Below are positions 42,744 to 51,600 of a stretch of 64,000 nt of DNA, piece after piece. The notes under the pieces were generated by a model that worked only from the letters and a program-made list of their open reading frames with translations, was not told where the DNA came from and did no database searches. The position numbers and the translations under genes are program-made. This DNA is from CAVPHV01 sp963704825 (GTDB lineage: Bacteria; Actinomycetota; Acidimicrobiia; Spongiisociales; UBA5794): assembly GCA_963704825.1 (NCBI GenBank), contig CAVPHV010000014.1:62001-126000 (forward strand), in the 5' to 3' direction. Every line of letters starts with the position of its first letter. Position 1 is the first letter of the stretch.

Positions 42744-42836
42744 ATGGGTTCGCTGGTCAAGAAGCGGCGCAAGAAGATGAGCAAGCACAAGTACCGGAAG
42801 CGCCTCAAGGCCAACCGGCACAAGCGCAAGCGCTGA
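42744..42836 (+). CDS. bS22-type ribosomal protein (AURKAIP1/COX24 domain)
   Basis: A 30-residue, extremely basic peptide, MGSLVKKRRKKMSKHKYRKR followed by LKANRHKRKR. It fits the AURKAIP1/COX24 family found across Actinomycetota. The mycobacterial homologue was seen in 70S ribosome structures as small-subunit protein bS22. GAGG precedes the ATG. It stands alone, with about 220 bp of non-coding DNA upstream that should hold its promoter. It is short enough to be missed by many gene finders. Confidence 0.88.
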   Translation: MGSLVKKRRKKMSKHKYRKRLKANRHKRKR

Positions 42837-42910
42837 TTCGACCGGCCCCCGGCCCGGGGTCGTCGTCAATAACTCCTGATTCGTCTCCGGACGCGCCATC
42901 ACCATGTCCC

Positions 42911-43045
42911 GTGGTGGGTTTGGCGCGTCCTACAGGCGGACGGCGCGCCGTCCAGTGTGTGGTGGGTAGGCGCGCGTCCTACAGGCGGACGGCGCGCCGT
43001 CCAGGTGTTCTGTGGTGGGTAGGCGCGCGCTACAGGCGGACGGCG
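42911..43045. repeat. Three tandem copies of a gene 3' end with a 16-bp palindrome
   Basis: Units begin at 42911, 42959 and 43012 (spacing 48 and 53 bp) with GTGGTGGGT, then GGCGCG and CTACAGGCGGACGGC. The third unit is the true end of the CopD-like gene, so CTACAG is its stop and last codon. The first two carry the perfect palindrome GGACGGCGCGCCGTCC (42938-42953, 42987-43002), able to form a terminator stem; in the unit inside the gene it is interrupted. Confidence 0.8.
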
Positions 43046-43422
43046 GCGCCAACGATGGCGATGCTGACGACGAGGATCACGGCCTGGAGGATGCCGCGCA
43101 CCGCCGGCGAGGTCCGCTTTGCGGTGAGTTGATGTAACAAGGCCAGCCCGGCGGCCAGGACGACGAGCCCGACCTTGAGTTCGAGCCGGTCGTTGGACCA
43201 GGGGATGTTGAGGCGACTCACCTGCCAGACACCGGTGACGACGGCGACGCCCATGGCGACCCATGACACCACGCCAAACCGACGCGCCATGGCCTGGAGC
43301 AAGGGTCGTTCTGCTCCGGCGCTGCGCAAGGCTGTCACTAACGCCCCCAGCGTGATGAGCCCGCCCACCCATACCGAGGCGGCGACGATGTGGATCCACA
43401 GCAGTACTTCGTCGGCGGTCAT
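43030..43422 (-). CDS. CopD-like four-helix membrane protein
   Basis: A 130-residue membrane protein with four predicted helices. The start MTADEVLLWIHIVAASVWVG has the conserved His of CopD/cytochrome-b561-like proteins. A second His-containing helix (VVLAAGLALLHQLTAKRTSP) is present. The family is linked to copper handling or membrane electron transfer; the role here is unproven. Its last six codons lie in the tandem repeat. Confidence 0.78.
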   Translation of the reverse strand: MTADEVLLWIHIVAASVWVGGLITLGALVTALRSAGAERPLLQAMARRFGVVSWVAMGVAVVTGVWQVSRLNIPWSNDRLELKVGLVVLAAGLALLHQLTAKRTSPAVRGILQAVILVVSIAIVGAAVRL

Positions 43423-43537
43423 GTGCTGAGGTTAGGGCGGGGGAGCAGAGAAATGGGATCGGCGTGGCCGCGTCCGTCACATATGGTGTCGGAGTAGCGC
43501 GGCGTACAGTCCGCCGAGCCGGAGCCGATGAGACCCA

Positions 43538-45094
43538 ATGGATCGCGAGCAGCCCGCCACTGAAGACCCGGCTCCTTCCCACCGGCGCCGGGCGGTGCCC
43601 GTCGCTATTGCCGCGCTGGTCGTCATCATGGTGGGTGCGGTTGCCTCGGTGATCTATGTCGGAAGCGATTCCGGAGACGACGCTGTCGCTGCCACCACGG
43701 CGACTGGAGGCGCGATGGAACCCGTTCGCGTGGTTCCCGGCCTCGGGAAGTTGGCCTGGACCAAGCCGGAGGTTCCGGCCGCCATATTCGGGGAGGATGG
43801 CAGCTCGATTACGTTCGGCCCGGAGTACGGCTATCGCACGTTCGCTGGGTCGGATCGGATCGTATGGGAATCGGGCGATGGTCTGGATTGGACGTTCCGT
43901 GACTTCCCGCACGGGTTCGGCGACTTCGCTATTGATCGTGTTGGCTCCGGTGGCTATGCCGTTGGCTCCAGTCGCGACGGTCGCCACATGATGGCGAAGT
44001 GGACCGTGGATGGCTGGCTCGGGGTCGATGACTTCGGACCGATCACAGACACCATCGGGATCGTCTGGCGGCCGCAATTGGATGAGCCGGTACAGGTCGG
44101 TGACGCGGTACTGGCATACGGGCGCTTGTACGGCGAATTGCCGTGGGGTGAACTCTACGGATACTTCCAGCGGTCGACATGCACCGCCGACTGTCGGCGA
44201 AAGGCACCCATGGCGACCTGGGATACGACTGCGCAGAGGCTGCATCTTGTTCATCCCTTCGACGAAACTCGTATTGCGTCCCTGACGATCGAGGTCGATG
44301 GCGACGCCGCAACGTTCGTGGATGTCGACACCCAGGAGGTTGTGCACGAGGTCGTGGGCACCGCCGGGATGCCCATCCACGACATCGTGGGTGCGATCCA
44401 GCGCGAAACGCCCACGCGCCGGTACGTTCAGTTCCAGGGGAATTTCGTCAGTACCTCCGGCGAGGGTTTTGTGTACCTGCGTCCGCCGTGGGACACCGGA
44501 CCGCCATGGAACACCGGACCGGCGATATTCGCAGCCCCGGACGGCAGCGGCTTTGTCGCCTACGAGCAGGTGGGCGACGAAACGACCGATCCCATCGACC
44601 GCGATGTCGTGACCAATGTCCGAACCTGGATCTCGGAGGACGCCATTGAATGGACCGAGGCTGCGGCTCCACCGTTCCCGTATCCCTGGGGGGGAGGTGT
44701 GGTCTTCGGGTCCCGTCCCGGGGCGATCGTTGCGGAGGTCTTCTCCGACAGCCGCACTGCCGTGTCCCACAGACTGCAACTCTGGGAGTCGCCCGACGGC
44801 GTTGTCTGGTCGGAAAGGCCATTGCCTCCGATCGAGGCCCCCTTGCGGGGGATGGAGTTCGGGTACGCGACCGTTGCGCGAGTTGAGGACGTACCGTCGA
44901 GCGGGCGCTGGCGGTGGCACTATTGGGTGCTGGGTGATGGTGATACCTGGCTCGAAGTCGTTACGCCACCGGCCCAACCGATAAAGGTGGGTGACGGCGC
45001 CAATGCCTGGAATCAGGAATTGGGGTCCGTCATGTACTGGGGCTACGGCGACGACACAGACGACCATTTTTGGGTGGGGCGCTTCGATTCTTGA
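43538..45094 (+). CDS. Membrane-anchored propeller-like protein, unknown function
   Basis: 518 residues. A short cytoplasmic head and one membrane helix (about 20-43) precede a large extracytoplasmic part. That part contains scattered repeats of the type WxSxDGxxWxxxxxP (IVWESGDGLDWTFRDFP, TWISEDAIEWTEAAAPP, LWESPDGVVWSERPLPP), suggesting a beta-propeller. Two Cys (STCTADCRRK) may form a disulfide. No family is recognised. The 3' end overlaps the convergent gene by 52 bp. Confidence 0.78.
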   Translation: MDREQPATEDPAPSHRRRAVPVAIAALVVIMVGAVASVIYVGSDSGDDAVAATTATGGAMEPVRVVPGLGKLAWTKPEVPAAIFGEDGSSITFGPEYGYRTFAGSDRIVWESGDGLDWTFRDFPHGFGDFAIDRVGSGGYAVGSSRDGRHMMAKWTVDGWLGVDDFGPITDTIGIVWRPQLDEPVQVGDAVLAYGRLYGELPWGELYGYFQRSTCTADCRRKAPMATWDTTAQRLHLVHPFDETRIASLTIEVDGDAATFVDVDTQEVVHEVVGTAGMPIHDIVGAIQRETPTRRYVQFQGNFVSTSGEGFVYLRPPWDTGPPWNTGPAIFAAPDGSGFVAYEQVGDETTDPIDRDVVTNVRTWISEDAIEWTEAAAPPFPYPWGGGVVFGSRPGAIVAEVFSDSRTAVSHRLQLWESPDGVVWSERPLPPIEAPLRGMEFGYATVARVEDVPSSGRWRWHYWVLGDGDTWLEVVTPPAQPIKVGDGANAWNQELGSVMYWGYGDDTDDHFWVGRFDS

Positions 45095-45912
45095 TCCGAC
45101 CTGCGTGACGCCCGCGGCAAGGTCACCCGAACGCAGGCTACGCCGGCGACAGCGGCGATGGCAGGTGCCAGCGCAACGGCGCCTCCGTTGGTCATCAGCA
45201 CGCTCCCCGCGACGATCGAGAACGCGGTTCCGACCCGAGCCAGCGTAACCCGGGTCGGATCGATCGTTGCCCGACCTGCGTCGGTCCGAGTCGTGACTCG
45301 ACGAACCGGAACAGCCAGCACCGTGGCAACTACCGCTGCCACCAGCAGCGCGATTGTGGTCGTCGATGGCGCCCCGAGCGCCGGCGTCGCGCCGGAGATC
45401 ACGGCACCTCCCACTGAGGCGAATGCAAGCATGGTGGCGATCAGCGAGCTCTTCGGTGGCCGGACCACGAGGATGGAGGCGACGAGGAAGAAGGCCGCTC
45501 CCCAGGCTTCAGGCCGGGTTCCGGCGTAGGCCGCAGCGAGGCCGAGGACGACGATATCCGCCGGGCGCAAGCGGGAGCCGACAGTCCCCGCCGTGACCCG
45601 GGCGCTCATCAAGACAACCGCCGCGATGGCCGCGGCCGGTGGACCCAGCACGACCGCGGCGACGGCAGCAAGAAGCAGAGCAATGGCGGCGGACGACGGG
45701 TGGTCTGGATCGAGTTCACGTGCGATTGCCCACGCCAGGAATACTCCGACGCCGACGGCGCCTGCCGCAAGGAGGTTGAAGGTGTCGCCTTCGACCCACT
45801 GAAGGATCAGGGCCCCCACAGTTCCCAGGATTGCCCCGATCATCGCAAGGCGGTTCGAGCCAAGTCCCAGGTCGAGCGGCCTTCCAATCCCGGTGCGAGC
45901 GTATGGGTTCAT
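45043..45912 (-). CDS. Polytopic membrane protein, unknown function
   Basis: A 289-residue protein with about nine predicted hydrophobic helices rich in Ala, Val and Gly. Its ATG overlaps the stop of the TIGR01777 gene (ATGA), so it is the second gene of that operon. The hydrophilic C-terminal tail (RASRRSDQESKRPTQK) is encoded opposite the end of the convergent propeller-like gene. The function is unknown. Confidence 0.72.
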   Translation of the reverse strand: MNPYARTGIGRPLDLGLGSNRLAMIGAILGTVGALILQWVEGDTFNLLAAGAVGVGVFLAWAIARELDPDHPSSAAIALLLAAVAAVVLGPPAAAIAAVVLMSARVTAGTVGSRLRPADIVVLGLAAAYAGTRPEAWGAAFFLVASILVVRPPKSSLIATMLAFASVGGAVISGATPALGAPSTTTIALLVAAVVATVLAVPVRRVTTRTDAGRATIDPTRVTLARVGTAFSIVAGSVLMTNGGAVALAPAIAAVAGVACVRVTLPRASRRSDQESKRPTQKWSSVSSP

Positions 45913-46820
45913 TTCAGTAGACCACGCAGCGCCGGCGCCAAGTCGGGGTCGGCGAACTGATAGAGGTCGGCCTCGAGACGGCGGGGAACGACCCGAGTAC
46001 TCGAGTACCCAATCGCCTCCGCCTTCTCACTACCGAGGGCGAGCCGCATTCCGATGCGAGGAACCGGCAGCTTCGACGGGCGGCGTAACTCACCGGCCAG
46101 GACGGTGGCGAACTCGCTCTGGCGCACCGGAGTAGGGGCGACGAGGTTGACGGGACCGGCGAGGTCGGAGTCGATGAGGTGAGTGACGGCACCGACAACA
46201 TCGTTGAGGGTGATCCAACTCCACCATTGGCGACCGTCTCCGATAGGGCCACCCAGACCGGCCTTGAACAGGGGAACGAGCCGCCTCACCAACTGTGCGT
46301 CGCGCGACAGGACAAGTCCGGTTCGAGGATGGACGACCCTGATGCCGGCAACGCGGGCGGGTGCGGCGGCAGCTTCCCAGTCGATCGTGAGGGAGGTTAG
46401 GAAATCGTCGAGTGGTCCCACGGCAGATTGCTCGGTGAGCACCTCGTCGCCACGATCTCCATAGATCCCAATCGCCGACTGTGAGATGAACACGGCCGGC
46501 CGTTCGTCGGCGCCGGCAAGGCATTCTGCGAGGAATTGGGTGGTTCCGATGCGGCTCTCATAGATCTCTGCCTTGCGTGCTGTCGTCCATCGTCTGTCGC
46601 CGATGCCGGCACCCGAGAGATTGATGACAACGTCGAGGCCCTTGAGAGCTCGTTCGTCGACGGAACCAACGGAGGGGTCCCATCGGTACTCGCCCGACGA
46701 TTCGGTTGGTCGGCGAACGAGCCGAACGATCTCGTGACCATCATCCTCGAGAGATGCAGCAAGTTGGCCTCCGATGAGTCCGGAAGCGCCCGTCAGCAGG
46801 ATCCTCTTTGGCTCTTTCAA
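45909..46820 (-). CDS. TIGR01777 family epimerase-like protein
   Basis: A 303-residue extended short-chain dehydrogenase-like protein. The NAD(P)-binding loop ILLTGASGLIGGQLAASL is at the N-terminus. INLSGAGIGDRRWTTARKAE and FISQSAIGIYGDRG are family-specific (YfcH/SDR39U1 group). The activity is not established for the family. The start is the TTG at 46820, chosen because AGAGGAGG lies 6 nt upstream and no ATG is well placed. Confidence 0.9.
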   Translation of the reverse strand: MKEPKRILLTGASGLIGGQLAASLEDDGHEIVRLVRRPTESSGEYRWDPSVGSVDERALKGLDVVINLSGAGIGDRRWTTARKAEIYESRIGTTQFLAECLAGADERPAVFISQSAIGIYGDRGDEVLTEQSAVGPLDDFLTSLTIDWEAAAAPARVAGIRVVHPRTGLVLSRDAQLVRRLVPLFKAGLGGPIGDGRQWWSWITLNDVVGAVTHLIDSDLAGPVNLVAPTPVRQSEFATVLAGELRRPSKLPVPRIGMRLALGSEKAEAIGYSSTRVVPRRLEADLYQFADPDLAPALRGLLK

Positions 46821-46953
46821 TGGGTACCTCCTCTGGAGAAGCCTCGAATGTTCTACGGTCCGGTTGGTTGAAGTGGATGAGTTCTGCAATCCGTCTGTTG
46901 GTCGGTGCCGTACTCCATGTGAAAGGCTTCACAACGGCTGAAAGGCTCCGACA

Positions 46954-47883
46954 ATGGCAATGGCAGTGGCCCGACGAGACGAAAGCTCGGTCGACTCGCT
47001 TGCGATGTATCTCGACGAGATCGGGCGTGCTCCGCTGCTCACCGCCGAGGAAGAGGTTGAGCTGGGACGCGCCATCGACGACGGCCGCGAGGCGCAAGAG
47101 AAGCTGAAGGTTGCCGAGAAGACCAGCGAGCGGCGCTTCCTGCAGCGCCAGATCAACGCCGGCCAGGACGCCCGGGACCGGTTCATCGAATCGAACCTCC
47201 GTCTGGTGGTCTCCATCGCCAAGCGGTATCGACCGAGCGCCACCGGGATGGATCTTCTCGACCTGATCCAGGAAGGCAACTTCGGGCTGATGCGTGCCGT
47301 CGAGAAGTTCGACTGGCGCAAGGGTTTCAAATTCTCGACCTATGCGACCTGGTGGATTCGCCAGGCCGTGCAGCGCGCCCTGCTCGAGAAGGGGAGTCCG
47401 GTCAGGGTCCCCAGCAGAGTGCACGACGCGGCGGTGACCATTTACGGGATGCGCTCCCAGTTCCAAGCGCTCCAGGGGCGGTCGCCTTCCCTCGAGGAGC
47501 TGGCCGAACTCTCCGGACTCGACGTCGAGCTGGTCGCTGAAGCGCTCACCATTGGTTCGGTGGCATCGCTGGAAGCGCCCATCGGAGAGGACGGCGCCGT
47601 GCTGGGGGACTTCGTCGAGATGGAAGAGGAAGAGGGGCCCGAGGACCTGGCGGTCAACGCCGGAGTGTCGGATGATCTCCGCAAGGCCATCGACCGACTC
47701 GACGAGCGAGAGCGCCTGATCATGCTGCGCCGCTTTGGCTTCTACGACGAGGTGCCTCATGCCCGGGCCGAGATTGGTGCCGTGCTCGGTGTAAGCCCAG
47801 AACGGGTGCAACAGCTCGAGAAGGCAGCGCTGACCCGGCTCCGCCACCCGGCGTTCGGTCTACGCGAGAGCGACCTGGTGTAG
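46954..47883 (+). CDS. Sigma-70 family RNA polymerase sigma factor (group 2-like)
   Basis: A 309-residue sigma factor with regions 1.2 to 4. Region 1.2 is SLAMYLDEIGRAPLLTAEEE. Region 2 has FIESNLRLVVSIAKRYR, LLDLIQEGNFGLMRAVEKFD and FSTYATWWIRQAVQRAL. Region 3 has SRVHDAAVTIYGMR. Region 4 has the helix-turn-helix AVLGVSPERVQQLEKAALTR. It lacks the long N-terminal extension of a primary sigma and resembles SigB/HrdB-like group 2 factors, usually stress or stationary-phase. It is divergent from the TIGR01777 gene, with 133 bp between them. Confidence 0.92.
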   Translation: MAMAVARRDESSVDSLAMYLDEIGRAPLLTAEEEVELGRAIDDGREAQEKLKVAEKTSERRFLQRQINAGQDARDRFIESNLRLVVSIAKRYRPSATGMDLLDLIQEGNFGLMRAVEKFDWRKGFKFSTYATWWIRQAVQRALLEKGSPVRVPSRVHDAAVTIYGMRSQFQALQGRSPSLEELAELSGLDVELVAEALTIGSVASLEAPIGEDGAVLGDFVEMEEEEGPEDLAVNAGVSDDLRKAIDRLDERERLIMLRRFGFYDEVPHARAEIGAVLGVSPERVQQLEKAALTRLRHPAFGLRESDLV

Positions 47884-47968
47884 GTAGTCGTCGTTTAGCT
47901 GGGTCGCGTAGCGTCCCGGTGCCACGTAGATTGTGGGGACACCGCTGCCTACCGAACAGGAGCCGATC

Positions 47969-48538
47969 ATGGCTGTGGAGTCAACCATGCTGGCGCTGGG
48001 GACACCGGCGCCCGATTTTGATCTGATGGACACGGTGAGCGGCGAGCAGATCAAGCTCGCCGGTGTTGCCGACCAGAAGGCCCTTGTGGTGATCTTCCTC
48101 TGCAACCACTGCCCCTACGTCAAGCACGTCCAGGATGGTCTTGTCGCGTTCGGCAACGACTACGCCGACCAGGACGTTGCCATCGTCGCCATCGGTTCGA
48201 ATGATGCGGTGGCGTATCCCGACGATGGGCCGGAGCAACTCGGCGCCGTTGCTCGGGAGTATGGGTACTCGTTCCCGGTGCTGTTCGATGAGGACCAGGA
48301 CGTCGCCAAGGCCTATGGCGCGGCGTGTACGCCGGACTTCTTCGTCTTTGGCCCCGACCGCACCCTCGTCTACCGGGGCCGGTTCGACGAGTCCCGCCCC
48401 AACTCCGACGTTCCGGTCACGGGTGCCGATCTGCGCGCCGCTGTTGATGCGGTCCTCGCCGACCAACCCGTCGCCGATGTCCAGTATCCATCGATGGGCT
48501 GCTCCATCAAGTGGAAGCCCGGCAACGAACCCGCATAA
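47969..48538 (+). CDS. Redoxin / peroxiredoxin-like thioredoxin-fold protein
   Basis: A 189-residue protein that starts at ATG 47969 behind AGGAG. The N-terminal LGTPAPDFDLMDTVSGEQI is typical of AhpC/TSA-type folds. The active site FLCNHCPYVKHVQDG carries a CxxC pair. YGAACTPDFFVFGPD has the cis-Pro and a further Cys, and a late Cys occurs in SMGCSIKW. It is likely a cytoplasmic thiol-dependent reductase or peroxidase. Confidence 0.88.
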   Translation: MAVESTMLALGTPAPDFDLMDTVSGEQIKLAGVADQKALVVIFLCNHCPYVKHVQDGLVAFGNDYADQDVAIVAIGSNDAVAYPDDGPEQLGAVAREYGYSFPVLFDEDQDVAKAYGAACTPDFFVFGPDRTLVYRGRFDESRPNSDVPVTGADLRAAVDAVLADQPVADVQYPSMGCSIKWKPGNEPA

Positions 48539-48540
48539 CC

Positions 48541-48597
48541 CCTGTTCTGGCGTGGCTGCGGCGCGGTTTCTCGCGCCCTGGCCACGCAGGAACGGTT
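48541..48597. repeat. Dispersed hairpin repeat, copy 3
   Basis: The outer arms (GTTC, GCGTGGC / GCCACGC, GAAC) and a perfect inner stem GGCGCG/CGCGCC around GTTTCT form a long hairpin. It fills the gap between the convergent redoxin and phosphorylase-like genes, where it could also serve as a terminator. Confidence 0.75.
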
Positions 48598-48601
48598 TGG
48601 G

Positions 48602-51600
48602 CTACCCGGTGACCGCCGTCTCTGGGATGAACGCGGTGAGTCTGGCGACGTGGCCGGTTCGATCGAAGACGGCGCGACTGGTCGCGGCGTCGACGCACAG
48701 ACCCTCGATTCGGTCCTCGGCACCGTCCGCGTAGCCGACTACGACCCCGGCCTCACCCGACGTGAGGGTCACGACGACCGGCACCTGGCACACCGTGAGG
48801 CCGAGCGCACCCGCCGGGAGGTCGATCGTGATTGTGGAGTCGTCGAACCCAACGACCTGCCACGTCTCCGGCTGCTCGAGGAACTCGCCCCTCCGCAAGA
48901 GGATCGGATCGAAGCAGATCTGCCCGCCGTTGACGCGGACACCAAGCTCTAGCGGCCGGGTCAGCAACTCTTCCTTCACCTGGCCTGTCATTCCCGGCTG
49001 CTGGGCACCGGCGTGAGCCGGCGTGTGCGAGTACGGATCCGTCGGGAATGCACCATATTCGGCTGCCGTCTTGTTGAACCCGAGCCCGGCGCGGACGCGC
49101 CAATAGTCCCGGATCAAGTGGTCGATGACATCGGGAGGGACGTCGGCGTTGGACGCCTCGTCGGACGCCTCGCCGACGGACTCCTGAACCGCGACCAGCA
49201 GCTTGGCCACCATGTGCCAGTAGATCGAACCGATTCCCTCGAAGCCGTACATCGAACCGGAACGGCCCGTGTACCCGTGGTGTTGGAAGACTTCCTCATA
49301 CAGTTCGAGCGTCGCCTCCTCGTTGTCGGCGACCAAGCCCGCCCAGGCATCCTCGGCGGACAACCGACCCAACGTGGCGCGCAGGTCGCTCTGGTTCCGA
49401 AAGCCGGGGTTGAATCGATACGTTCCTTCGGTGTCGAGCACCACGACTGATTCGTCGCCCGCCGCGAGCAGCGCGTGCAGGAGCGGATTGGCCGCCACTG
49501 CCTCGTTCGGCAGCACGTTCTTGTCAAGGAACGACGGCAGGCGTGGCGCCGGATACAGCATGAAGCTGCGTTGGTCGGGCCGGTATATGGCACTCGCGAA
49601 GAGTGCCTGCACGACCTCGACCCGTTCCTCGGCGGAGAGCAGACCCGAGCTGAGCACGGCCACCTGCCCCTCCAGCATCTCGGGGAGGTGTGAGATCGTG
49701 GCTTCCGAGCCGTCGGCGCCAAACTCCACGAGGTTGTACGAGTGATAGAGGCCGTCGGGTCGCCGGCTGCATCGAATGTCGGTGTCGAGATGGTCGAGGG
49801 CGATCTCGAAGAGATCGGTGATGGCGGCGGCGCCGATCTGAGCGGAACCCGAGAAACCCCCGGCGTAGACGCGGGATCGGTACTCAAACGACGCCCGACC
49901 AAGCTCGTCCATGAAGGTCTTGCGTTGTCGCGGGTTGAGTATGCCATCGGGGCGATCGGCATGTCCTCGCAAGATGGCAGTGATCCGGGTGAGCCAGGCG
50001 GCAACCTCGGTTGACAGCTGGATGTCGCTCATCGCGGCGTCGTCCACCAGATTCTTCAGCAAGTGCAGGTAGCGGCGCAGCTGGTAGAGCGTGACCATCG
50101 ATAGGCCGTGGCCGACCAAGGCGTTGTTGGCGTCGTTCCACTCAGGACGTTGCGTGTTCATCCAGATGCCGCCGTCCGGCACATAGTTCGACAGCTTTGC
50201 CAGCGCCGGTACCAGGAGCTTCTCGAGCAGTGAGACGAGGTACACCTCGCGGTCCGGGCCCCACATCAGCTTGCCGTCGGTGCCGATCTCCCTCACGCGC
50301 TCCGTAGAGCGATCCGCCGCGGCCGTGTCATAGGTGATCGTGTGCTTCGGGTCGCGCACGAGCTCCTCATGGGAGGCGATCCGGTAGGGCACGTCGGCGT
50401 AGGAGAACCAGGGCCGGTCGAGGAGGTCCTCGATCATCCCGGGCGAGAACCGTTGGGCTTGCGTGAGCAGCCGCTGCAGATAGACGATCTGGTGGTCGCC
50501 CCAGTATCCGATGTGGCTCCACGGGTCGTCGGGGTCCGGAACCTCCCAGTCGATTCCCTCCCTCGTGATCCGGTAGGGGTTGTATCCGTCCGCGGTCGAG
50601 GCGTTGACGAATACGGAGAGGACGCTCGACAGGTAGGCCGGGAAGCTGAGGCACAGGGCCTCCCAGTTCTGGAAGATGTCTCTCCAGTTTCCTTCATAAT
50701 GCATGGCCGGGTTGCCTGCGGGGTCCTCTACCTCGATGGAGAACGTGTTCCACGGCCGGCTCGGGTCGCCGTGACGACGTGAGAAGGTGAGGGGCAGATA
50801 CTCGAGGCTGAGCCGAACGAGTTGGGCATCGCCGCGGTCGGCGACATCGTGGAGGAGCCAACCGCGTTCGACCCACTCGGGCAGACCCTCGAGCCAGGTC
50901 CGATGTCGATCCGCCACGGCGTGGTTGCGGCCGTCGACGAAGACCGTGAAGTCGTCGGTGCGGATGTTGTAGCCGGAGAGGAAGACCCCACCGCGCATAG
51001 TGTTGTACGTCACGTTTGCAAATTGGTGGGCGGTAGCGACCCGGTCGCCGGTGCGTTGCAGGGCGTCGCTGCGTGCCATCAGGTGCACAAAACGTTCGGT
51101 GCCGCGGCGGATGGAAGCGGTCACTTCAGCGATTGGATCGGGCGCCGTCCGCAGGAATCTCCGCAGTTCGGCAACTGCCGGCTGATCTTGCCGAACGTCG
51201 GCGACGATGTGCCACGTGGTTGTCTCCCCCGGGCCGATCGTGATGTTGCCGGTCAGGAGATAGCCGCCGGGACGACCGGTGACGAGCGATTGGGCCGCGG
51301 TGGTCCCACCGGTGATGAAGCCGGCGACCGCTGACGGATCCAAGGTCACCGTCGCACCATCCAAGCCGCGGGACCAGGCCACAGAACCAACGAGCGCTTC
51401 CGCCGGTTCGGGACGATCGACGATGTGGGCCTCGAGCGTGAAAGCGGCGAGCCTGGTTACGGCGCTGATGATCTCGCTTCGCTTGTAGGCGTTCGTCAGG
51501 TTGTTCAACCGTTGATACAACGCCGGGTCGAGCCCGGAGGGGAGCAGATTGACCAATCCGTCGATGAGTTCGGCGCCGACAGGGCTTTCACCGGCGTTGG

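Noticed and set aside
42899..45067. Leftward open frame of about 720 codons
   Set aside because: It covers the antisense of the propeller-like gene, the intergenic promoter and part of the CopD-like gene in another frame. Its low-complexity content fits no protein family.
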